Shown here: positions 1 to 5,003 of the stretch, piece after piece
Layout: each line of letters starts with the position of its first letter
Numbering within the stretch: the stretch's first letter is position 1
Source: JAAZMI01 sp050942615
Lineage (GTDB): Bacteria > Bacillota > Dethiobacteria > DTU022 > UBA8154
Direction: 5' to 3'
DNA: 6,995 nt
Assembly (NCBI GenBank): GCA_050942615.1
Contig: JBMNNQ010000067.1
Coordinates: forward strand, 1-6,995
The notes under the pieces: generated by a model
Told to the model about the DNA's origin: nothing
Seen by the model: the letters and a program-made list of their open reading frames with translations, nothing else
Databases searched by the model: none
Translations under genes and position numbers: made by a program

Positions 1-18
1 TGACAGCGGCAGGTGTAA

Positions 19-47
19 GTGACATAATTAAAGCAGGTTTTTATGTA
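19..47 (+). promoter_or_regulatory. Weak candidate sigma-A promoter for the MATE gene
   Basis: GTGACA at 19-24 matches 5 of 6 bases of the -35 consensus. It stands 17 nt before TATGTA (42-47), which is a poor -10 match at 3 of 6. The surrounding 25-105 stretch is AT-rich and noncoding if the ATG at 106 is the true start, which suits a promoter and leader. No better pair was found, and the real promoter may lie left of the window. Confidence 0.25.
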
Positions 48-96
48 CTTATTCTATGTTTATTTTAGGTTGGTAACACTTTTTAAAGTGGACAAA

Positions 97-101
97 GGGA
101 G
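97..101 (+). promoter_or_regulatory. Ribosome binding site supporting the ATG at 106
   Basis: GGGAG, within the purine run AAAGGGAG (94-101), lies 4 nt before the ATG at 106. The spacing is slightly short, but the run also offers AAGG at about 7 nt. A competing in-frame ATG at 43 has only GCAGG (33-37) and would add 21 mostly aromatic or hydrophobic residues not expected at a MATE N-terminus. Confidence 0.55.
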
Positions 102-105
102 CAAA

Positions 106-1647
106 ATGGACAAAGAACAGGATTTTAAAGAACAGGATTTCAATGAAAACAATCTGAACATTGATAAAATTGCAGCCGCCCCGGGTCAACCGGATACAGC
201 AGCAGATGGATCCGCAGCCGGCACTGCCGGCGGGGGCCGGCCAAATGCCGCCGCCGATCTCCTGCAGGGCCCAATATTACCTACTCTGCTAAAACTCTCC
301 TACCCGATCCTGATCGCCATGTTTTTTGTAACTGTTTTTAACATTGTAGATACTTTTTATGTATCCCGCTTGGGGGATGACGCCATTACAGCCATGGGCT
401 TTACCTTCCCCATCTATATGTTTTTAATCGCCATCGGTGCGGGTGTCACCATCGGGATTAGCTCCGCAGTAGCCCGGGCCTTAGGGGCCGGTGATAAGGA
501 ATTTGCCGCAGAAACAGGAAAACAGGGGGTTGCCCTGGCACTGGCCATCGGCATCTTCATCGCCCTTATCGGTATCCCCATTGCCCCCAAAGTCTTGACC
601 TTCATGGGCGCCGAAGGCGCTATTTTTCAGATGTCCTACGACTATGTAAGCGTGATTATTTTTGCCGGCATCGCCAAATATCTTTTACACGTTTTTGACG
701 GCACCCTGCGGGGGGAAGGGCATACCGGGGCCTCCATGCGGATGCTGCTGGTTGCCAGCATCAGCAACATTATCCTGGATCCCTTTTTTATCTTTGGTAT
801 CTGGTTTTTCCCCCGGCTGGAGGTTAAGGGCGCCGCCATCGCTACGGCTATTTCCTGGGCAATCGGCTGTCTTTACGCCCTGGACTATTACCGGCGGGGC
901 AAAGGCATTTTCAACCTTGATTTTCGCCGTTTCACCTTAGGCTGGCAGCATCTTAAAGAAATTGTCACGGTCGGCCTGCCGGCTTCGATGAACCAGGGTT
1001 TTCTTTCCCTGTCCCTGCTATTTTTTAATTATATTTTAATGCGGCTGCCCCAGGGAAACACCCTGGTGGCTGCTTTCAGTATCGGCTTCCGCACCGAGGC
1101 CATCATGATCCTGCCGCTGGTGGGCCTTGCTGCCGGCACGGTGATCATGGCCGGGCAAAATTATGGTGCCGGCAGGCTGCAAAGGGTGGAGGAAACTTTT
1201 TTGCAGGGGCGCAAATTTATTTTTCAAATAATGATCCCGCTGGGCATTCTGATCATCGCCCTTTCCCCCTACCTGATTAAAATTTTTAGCATGGATGCTG
1301 ATGTGGTAAGGTATGGCAGCCAATATTTCCAATTCACCGCCCTGACTTACTGCTTTTTGGGTGTCGGCCTGCTGGCCAATTCCACTTTTCAGGGGATGGG
1401 TTGCGGCCTTCCACCTTTTATCAACATCCTCATCCGGCTGCTGTTTTTCCAGGTTGCCGGTGCGTTCTGCTTTACCTTGTTCCTGCAGTTGGGGCCGCGG
1501 GGTGCCTGGGGGGCCGTCGCCTTGGCCAACATCGGCTTTGGCATCGTCAGCTCCCTCTGGGTGCGCAGCCACCTGAACCGGAAACTGAAAACAGCAGCTA
1601 AAAACATAGCCCCTGAAACCGAGGTTAGTGAGCTGCAGACCTCCTGA
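106..1647 (+). CDS. MATE family multidrug/cation antiporter
   Basis: This is a predicted 513-residue inner-membrane exporter of the MATE family, which uses a Na+ or H+ gradient to expel drugs or metabolites; the substrate cannot be read from sequence. Residues 1-55 are a hydrophilic tail rich in Ala, Gly, Asp and Asn. The transporter begins near DLLQGPILPTLLKLSYPI (51-68), a typical MATE opening. Family landmarks are ALGAGD (125-130), NIILDPFFIFG (221-231), GLPASMNQ (290-297) and GQNYGAG (350-356). About twelve hydrophobic segments fall into two homologous halves, roughly 55-270 and 280-490. The core length is normal for the family; the N-terminal tail makes the protein somewhat long. LDPxFIFG is common in MepA/DinF-like bacterial MATEs, but I cannot assign the subfamily firmly. 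The ATG at 106 was chosen over an in-frame ATG at 43 because of the better Shine-Dalgarno and hydrophilic start. A strong terminator follows, so it appears monocistronic at its 3' end. Confidence 0.93.
   Translation: MDKEQDFKEQDFNENNLNIDKIAAAPGQPDTAADGSAAGTAGGGRPNAAADLLQGPILPTLLKLSYPILIAMFFVTVFNIVDTFYVSRLGDDAITAMGFTFPIYMFLIAIGAGVTIGISSAVARALGAGDKEFAAETGKQGVALALAIGIFIALIGIPIAPKVLTFMGAEGAIFQMSYDYVSVIIFAGIAKYLLHVFDGTLRGEGHTGASMRMLLVASISNIILDPFFIFGIWFFPRLEVKGAAIATAISWAIGCLYALDYYRRGKGIFNLDFRRFTLGWQHLKEIVTVGLPASMNQGFLSLSLLFFNYILMRLPQGNTLVAAFSIGFRTEAIMILPLVGLAAGTVIMAGQNYGAGRLQRVEETFLQGRKFIFQIMIPLGILIIALSPYLIKIFSMDADVVRYGSQYFQFTALTYCFLGVGLLANSTFQGMGCGLPPFINILIRLLFFQVAGAFCFTLFLQLGPRGAWGAVALANIGFGIVSSLWVRSHLNRKLKTAAKNIAPETEVSELQTS
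112..140 (+). repeat. In-frame 15-nt tandem duplication in the MATE tail
   Basis: AAAGAACAGGATTT occurs at 112-125 and again at 127-140, a 15-nt period that preserves frame. It encodes two successive Lys-Glu-Gln-Asp-Phe units just after the start codon, and looks like a recent slippage duplication in a tail under weak constraint. Confidence 0.8.
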
Positions 1648-1706
1648 TTGCTTCTGAAACACCTGAAACTAAAATTAAGCTTAGCAACTAAACCGGGCAA
1701 AACAGT

Positions 1707-1760
1707 CCCGGCCGGGTTGTTGGTTTTTCTAGAATTACCAATGACCGGCCGGGCATTTTT
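1707..1760 (+). terminator. Intrinsic terminator after the MATE gene
   Basis: CCCGGCCGG (1707-1715) pairs perfectly with CCGGCCGGG (1745-1753). An inner TTGGT (1720-1724) pairs with ACCAA (1737-1741), giving a long interrupted hairpin. After the right arm comes CA and then five T (1756-1760). It starts 60 nt past the MATE stop. A shorter alternative, CGGGC (1750-1754) with GCCCG (1763-1767), overlaps the right arm and could compete. Confidence 0.8.
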
Positions 1761-1805
1761 AGGCCCGCAGCCTGCCAGCGCCATATAATAATTTCAACGA
1801 TAAAC

Positions 1806-1831
1806 GTATTACCACCACAAATGTATTACCA
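1806..1831. repeat. Short direct repeat GTATTACCA
   Basis: GTATTACCA occurs at 1806-1814 and 1823-1831, 17 nt apart start to start. It is the only pattern I see in the otherwise featureless stretch between the MATE terminator and the Rrf2 promoter (about 1768-1881). It may be chance or an upstream binding site. Confidence 0.35.
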
Positions 1832-1881
1832 TCCTAAGCCCACCGCCATGAATCTAGCAGAAACGCAGTTTGTCATAGGGC

Positions 1882-1910
1882 TTGACTAAGGTTATATTCT
1901 GCGGTAAAAT
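1882..1910 (+). promoter_or_regulatory. Sigma-A promoter of the Rrf2 gene
   Basis: TTGACT (1882-1887, 5 of 6 to consensus) is followed by exactly 17 nt and then TAAAAT (1905-1910, 5 of 6). Transcription would start near 1917, giving a leader of about 38 nt before the ATG at 1955. This is the best promoter in the window. The repeats described at 1891-1932 overlap its spacer, its -10 and the start site. Confidence 0.8.
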
Positions 1911-1932
1911 ATAACTAACTTGGTTATATAAC
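1891..1932. promoter_or_regulatory. Putative Rrf2 operator: repeated GTTATAT half-sites
   Basis: GTTATATT (1891-1898) and its exact reverse complement AATATAAC (1908-1915) form an inverted repeat with a 9-nt spacer across the -10 region. A perfect 10-bp palindrome, GTTATATAAC, follows at 1923-1932 in the early transcribed leader. ATATAAC (1909-1915) and GTTATAT (1923-1929) are also inverted relative to each other. In total there are four half-sites in 42 bp. Rrf2 proteins are dimeric winged-helix regulators that often repress their own genes, so autoregulation is the natural inference, but binding is not shown. Confidence 0.6.
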
Positions 1933-1954
1933 TATACAGAAATTAGGTGCCGAC

Positions 1955-2368
1955 ATGATCACTAAAAAAGCGGAATATGCAATTATTGCCCTGGCCGACC
2001 TGGCTGCACTGCCGTCCGGCCAAAAAACGACCACACGGGAGATCGTTGACCGCCAGGCAATACCCTCCAACCTGCTGGCCCAGCTTTTACCCGTAATCAG
2101 GGATGCCGGCTGGGTTGAAAGCACCCGGGGGGCCGGCGGCGGGGTTTCGCTGTGTAAGAATCCCGCACAGATTACCTTGCGGGAGGCCATTGAGCTCATT
2201 GACGGCCCCATCACCATTACCCGCTGTTTATTCCAAGACAGCCCCTGTGGAAACAAAACTTCCTGCCCCCTGCGGGATGTCTGGAAGGAAGCCCAGGAAA
2301 AAATGCTGACAGTGTTTGAAAAAACAACTGTTGCCGAACTGGCCACCAGGTTGGCTGCTGCCGGGTAA
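1955..2368 (+). CDS. Rrf2/IscR-family transcriptional regulator, probable Fe-S sensor
   Basis: This 137-residue protein has the normal length for the Rrf2 family of dimeric winged-helix DNA-binding regulators. These sense Fe-S status, NO, redox state or cysteine supply. The N-terminus MITKKAEYAIIALADLA is the family's first helix. Residues 36-64 (IPSNLLAQLLPVIRDAGWV, then ESTRGAGGGV) carry the recognition helix and the diagnostic wing. Cys91, Cys98 and Cys104 fall where IscR, NsrR and RirA bind their cluster, though the first gap here is six residues rather than IscR's five. The usual IscR histidine a few residues on is not obvious, the sequence being PLRDVW. Cys67 is an extra cysteine. The ATG has a modest AGGTG (1945-1949) 5 nt upstream. 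No iscS, nifU or cysteine gene is adjacent, so this looks like an orphan, probably self-regulated copy. The exact signal and regulon are unknown. Confidence 0.92.
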   Translation: MITKKAEYAIIALADLAALPSGQKTTTREIVDRQAIPSNLLAQLLPVIRDAGWVESTRGAGGGVSLCKNPAQITLREAIELIDGPITITRCLFQDSPCGNKTSCPLRDVWKEAQEKMLTVFEKTTVAELATRLAAAG

Positions 2369-2437
2369 ACGCCGGACAAAATTTAAAAGACAGCCCCTGC
2401 CGTTTATAAATACCCGGCAGCACAACACCCTTATAAA
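2357..2437. repeat. Overlapping inverted repeats at the convergent junction
   Basis: GCTGCCGGG (2357-2365, across the Rrf2 gene end) is perfectly complementary to CCCGGCAGC (2413-2421). The latter's inner part, CGGCAG (2415-2420), can instead pair with CTGCCG (2397-2402), giving a compact hairpin with a 12-nt loop. TTTATAA (2403-2409) and TTATAAA (2431-2437) make a third pair. On the plus strand no T-run follows. On the minus strand the compact hairpin is followed about 9 nt later by TTTTAAATTTT, so weak termination of the leftward amidase transcript is possible. Confidence 0.45.
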
Positions 2438-2452
2438 GAATCAATTCCTACG

Positions 2453-2482
2453 ACGCGGGTTTTATTCTGTAAAATACCGCGT
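2453..2482 (-). other. Hairpin over the amidase stop codon
   Basis: ACGCGG (2453-2458) and CCGCGT (2477-2482) are perfectly complementary. GTTTT (2459-2463) can extend the stem with AAAAT (2471-2475) across one bulged base, leaving a 7-nt loop. The structure contains the amidase TAA (2462-2464). No U-tract follows on either strand, so it is more likely a 3'-end stabilising or weak termination element than a classic terminator. Confidence 0.4.
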
Positions 2483-4723
2483 GATCGCCTGCGCCAACGC
2501 CTCCGCAGCCCGCCTTTGAAAATCCCGGTCAGCCAGGCGCTGTTCTTCCGCCGGGTTGCTGACAAAAGCAACCTCAACCAGAGCCGCCGGCATCTGCGTA
2601 TTTCGAAGCACAGCAAAGTTTTCTCTGAAAATACCTATGTTCCGCAGCCCCAAAGCGCTAACCAGTTCCTCCTGCAGCAGCGCGGAAAGATAGGCACGTT
2701 CCTCTTTTTGCCAGCCGTCGTAGGTGTAAGTGGAGGTCCCGTTCGCCACAGGGTTATTAAGCGCAGCATTGGAGTGAATGCTTACAAAGATTTCCGACCT
2801 GCGATCGTTGGCCATTATCGCCCGCGTAGGCAAATCCACGTAGTAGTCCCCTTCCCGGGTCAGCATCACCTCCACTCCGGCAGCGCGCAGCAGCGCCGCC
2901 GTCTGCAAAGCAATAGCCAAGTTGACATCCTTTTCCCGGAGCCCGGTGGGCCCCACCGCCCCGGGATCACTGCCGCCGTGGCCGGGGTCAAGGCATACCC
3001 GTTTCCCCCGCACGGTGGCTTTCTGCAGCCTGATAGTCAGCGCACTGTTTCCGGCAGCCGGTATTATTTCATAGGAAACAGCAGCATCCAGATCGGCCAC
3101 CAACCTGACAACATCCGGCGAAAACTGCCCCAGGCGCAGGCTTTGCAGGAAAGGGATCGCAAAACCTTTTTCCCAGTCAACAAGCGCGGGAATTAACTGC
3201 AGGTTGGGAAAATCCATGACTATTCTTTGCGGGTTGCGTAACCGGAAGGCTTCGCAGCTGAAAGGCGCGGTGGCCTGCAGGTGCACGGTAACCAGCTCGT
3301 CCGTTTCTTCAATATCCAGCGCCAGCAGCTGGTGGGGCACAACAACCTCCAGCCGGCCCGGAGCTCTTTCCTTGATACTGTAGGCCGGCGCAACCGGGAA
3401 ATCAGCAAACTGAAACTCTACCACCGCCTCCTCGCCGGCCAGCCGGGTGATAATTTCCTCCAGCCCCGCCTGCCCCACGTGCAGGCTGCGAGCTGATTTC
3501 AAGGAATCAACTGCCGACACAGTAATAACCAGCCGGTGGGAATCCTCCCTTTCCTCAAAACTGTAATCTGTTTCCGATCCGGCAATGAGGCACACCTTCA
3601 GGGCTGCTTCCCCGGGCAGAATTTCTATCTGCAGCGTCCCCGGGTCACCTGCTTCATCAGGGTAGTCCGATACATTCGGTTTCCCCGGGTTGCCTGGGTT
3701 CTCCGGATTATGCGGCTTTGCGGGCACGCCCGGTTCAGCAGGCTTTGGCGGCGGTGAGGCCTGTCCCTGCACAAGCCAGCCGGCAATCCAGCCCGCCTGG
3801 CCGCTGTAGCCAACCTTGTACCACTCATTGCAGAATGATTCCGTCTTCAGAACATCCTGTTCCTGCACCTTCCCCAGCACCCCAAAACTCTGGCCGGGCC
3901 CCGATCTGATGTTCACAATATCCCCGTCAACCTTCAGGTAAGCGGAAGCGTTTTTAACCTTGTCCTGCAGAAAACTGCCCGCCTTGGTAATCAGCACCGC
4001 CGCCTCGGCCCTGGTAACCGCCTGCAGGGGGCGAAAATTTCCATCAGGGTAGCCGGCAAAAAGGCCGCGGGACACCAACCCGGCCACTGCAGGCTGTGCC
4101 CAGGTCCCAATCCGGCCTGCATCGGCAAAACTGAGGCCCCCCCCGGCGGCAGTAAACTTTGGCCCGGCTGTTTCCCCAATAGCCAATATTTTACCCAAAA
4201 CACCGGCCACTTCCTGGCGGGTAATCGGTGCCCCCGGACGAAAAACATCCCCCGGATAGCCCTGGAAATAACCCGCCGCCGTCGCCTTGCTTATTTCTGG
4301 AAAATACCAGTCCTTACCGGCCACATCCTTAAAACTCGCAGAGTTTTCGGGCGTTTGAAACCCGAAATAACTATTGATGACGGTGGCAAACTCAGCGCGG
4401 GTAATTTCCCGGCCCGGCTGAAAAGTCCCGTCAGGATAGCCCTTAATATAACCTGCCGCCGCTGCAGCCAAAACATCTGCTGCCGCCCAGTGGCCCTCCG
4501 GCAAATCAGGAAAACCTGCCGCCGCGGCACGGCCGCCAAAGGCCGGGAAAAGAAGCACGCCCAGCAAAGCAACAACCACGATCAATACAACTGCAGAATT
4601 TATGCAGCCTTGGTTTCCCCTGCCCGCTGCACCGCCCCAAACTGCACCTTTTTGTTCACCTAAGTTCGTGAAACTGCCCCAAACGGAACCTTCCTGTTTA
4701 CCCTTTTTTGAAAAACTGCCCAT
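2462..4723 (-). CDS. SLH-anchored N-acetylmuramoyl-L-alanine amidase (SLH x3 - SH3b - AMIN - Amidase_3)
   Basis: This 753-residue secreted zinc amidase should cleave the MurNAc to L-Ala bond of peptidoglycan. Counting from the ATG: residues 1-41 are a cytoplasmic tail of 14-residue repeats. Residues 42-63 are a hydrophobic signal or anchor segment, with a possible cleavage site in RAAAAG. Three SLH domains (about 71-120, 131-180 and 198-250) carry ITRAEF, ITRQEV and VTRAEA, and should bind wall polysaccharide. SH3b spans about 264-320 (VNIRSGPG). A Pro/Gly linker runs about 323-362. A degenerate AMIN-like unit (about 363-465) precedes a clearer AMIN domain (about 467-568; LRLGQFSPDVVRLVADLD). 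Amidase_3 covers 575-753, with zinc ligands His582 (DPGHGGSDPG), Glu597 (REKD) and His650 (SIHSNA), and catalytic Glu717 (LVEVAFVSN). All are intact. A TTG two codons upstream (4727-4729) is only 3 nt from the Shine-Dalgarno, so the ATG is preferred. Likely roles are cell separation, growth or sporulation-linked lysis. Confidence 0.95.
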   Translation of the reverse strand: MGSFSKKGKQEGSVWGSFTNLGEQKGAVWGGAAGRGNQGCINSAVVLIVVVALLGVLLFPAFGGRAAAAGFPDLPEGHWAAADVLAAAAAGYIKGYPDGTFQPGREITRAEFATVINSYFGFQTPENSASFKDVAGKDWYFPEISKATAAGYFQGYPGDVFRPGAPITRQEVAGVLGKILAIGETAGPKFTAAGGGLSFADAGRIGTWAQPAVAGLVSRGLFAGYPDGNFRPLQAVTRAEAAVLITKAGSFLQDKVKNASAYLKVDGDIVNIRSGPGQSFGVLGKVQEQDVLKTESFCNEWYKVGYSGQAGWIAGWLVQGQASPPPKPAEPGVPAKPHNPENPGNPGKPNVSDYPDEAGDPGTLQIEILPGEAALKVCLIAGSETDYSFEEREDSHRLVITVSAVDSLKSARSLHVGQAGLEEIITRLAGEEAVVEFQFADFPVAPAYSIKERAPGRLEVVVPHQLLALDIEETDELVTVHLQATAPFSCEAFRLRNPQRIVMDFPNLQLIPALVDWEKGFAIPFLQSLRLGQFSPDVVRLVADLDAAVSYEIIPAAGNSALTIRLQKATVRGKRVCLDPGHGGSDPGAVGPTGLREKDVNLAIALQTAALLRAAGVEVMLTREGDYYVDLPTRAIMANDRRSEIFVSIHSNAALNNPVANGTSTYTYDGWQKEERAYLSALLQEELVSALGLRNIGIFRENFAVLRNTQMPAALVEVAFVSNPAEEQRLADRDFQRRAAEALAQAITRYFTE
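4637..4720 (-). repeat. 14-residue tandem repeat in the amidase N-terminal tail
   Basis: Residues 2-15 (GSFSKKGKQEGSVW) and 16-29 (GSFTNLGEQKGAVW) are clear tandem copies. A third, decayed copy begins at residue 30 (GGAAGRGNQG), keeping G, R/K, G and Q at matching positions. The unit is 42 nt. The repeats lie before the membrane segment, so they should face the cytoplasm. Confidence 0.75.
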
Positions 4724-4732
4724 AACCAACCG

Positions 4733-4737
4733 CCCCT
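4733..4737 (-). promoter_or_regulatory. Ribosome binding site of the amidase gene
   Basis: AGGGG on the minus strand stands 9 nt before the ATG at 4723 but only 3 nt before the in-frame TTG at 4729. This spacing decides the start in favour of the ATG. Confidence 0.65.
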
Positions 4738-4767
4738 GTTAAATATTTCTGTAAAACCTTTAGTTGT

Positions 4768-4797
4768 ATTCTTCGACATACGTTTCCATAATCCTAC
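4768..4797 (-). promoter_or_regulatory. Candidate sigma-H-like promoter with a Spo0A box
   Basis: Read on the minus strand, GTAGGATTA (4797-4789) fits the sigma-H -35 consensus RnAGGAWWW. GAAG (4774-4771) lies at about the expected distance, 21 nt from AGGA. A full GAAT (4771-4768) lies 3 nt further on, which is longer than usual. TGTCGAA (4778-4772), a perfect 7-bp 0A box (TGNCGAA), overlaps the would-be -10. Sigma-A alternatives in this spacer are poor. Recognition by these factors is inferred from consensus knowledge only. Confidence 0.4.
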
Positions 4798-4830
4798 AAG
4801 AATTCTACAAAACACCCCCGTTAATTTTTG

Positions 4831-4861
4831 GTAATAACAAAAGCCGCCCTTTGAGGACGGC
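4831..4861 (-). terminator. Intrinsic terminator downstream of the GLUG protein gene
   Basis: On the minus strand GCCGTCCT (4861-4854), loop CAA and AGGGCGGC (4850-4843) form an 8-bp stem with one G-U pair. It is followed directly by TTTTGTTATTAC (4842-4831). It sits about 140 nt past the GLUG gene stop and just upstream of the candidate amidase promoter, so it should separate the two transcription units. Confidence 0.8.
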
Positions 4862-4889
4862 CCGCTGCAATTTGAAGCAGGATCTTCAG

Positions 4890-4945
4890 TTTTTCACTTT
4901 ATTTTCACCTTTTTTCACTTTTACATTACATCTTTTACATTACAT
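4890..4945. repeat. AT-rich repeat cluster with a perfect 14-nt tandem duplication
   Basis: CTTTTACATTACAT occurs twice without a gap, at 4918-4931 and 4932-4945. Just to the left, TTTTTCACTT occurs at 4890-4899 and 4911-4920 with a TTTTCAC between, so the minus strand reads three GTGAAAA units. The cluster lies in the 3' untranslated region of the GLUG gene, between its stop and the terminator. Confidence 0.7.
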
Positions 4946-4968
4946 TGTGATACCCTGATGCGCAGCCG

Positions 4969-4993
4969 GATGCAGTGCAAGGCCGGCGCCGGC
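4969..4993. repeat. GC-rich palindrome just past the GLUG gene stop
   Basis: GCCGGCGCCGGC (4982-4993) is a perfect 12-bp palindrome starting 10 nt beyond the stop codon. CCGGC can also pair with GCCGG near 4969 to make a larger loop. No T-run follows on the minus strand, so this is not a classic terminator. It may act as a 3'-end stabilising structure. Confidence 0.4.
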
Positions 4994-5003
4994 TATTTAA
5001 CAA

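Noticed and set aside
1036..1662. 208-codon open frame on the minus strand
   Set aside because: It lies antisense inside the MATE gene, has a composition driven by that gene's codons, shows no domain, and has no convincing ribosome binding site.
1784..1789. Perfect TATAAT in the MATE-Rrf2 spacer
   Set aside because: The sequence 17 nt upstream (around 1761-1766) is GC-rich and unlike a -35 element, and a much better promoter lies at 1882-1910.
1924..2379. 151-codon open frame on the minus strand over the Rrf2 gene
   Set aside because: The plus strand encodes an unmistakable Rrf2 protein with its own promoter; the opposite frame has no family signature.
2516..3196. 226-codon open frame on the plus strand
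   Set aside because: It is antisense to the Amidase_3/AMIN coding region, whose catalytic residues are intact. The product is low-similarity and basic, typical of a shadow frame.
4764..4958. 64-codon plus-strand open frame in the intergenic spacer
   Set aside because: It runs through the minus-strand terminator and the AT-rich repeat cluster, has no Shine-Dalgarno, and its sequence reflects the repeats.
4831..5003. Riboswitch (for example c-di-GMP type) between the two surface genes
   Set aside because: The hairpin plus T-tract could suggest a leader, but I could not match conserved riboswitch core sequence. The hairpin is better explained as the upstream gene's terminator, with the amidase promoter after it.
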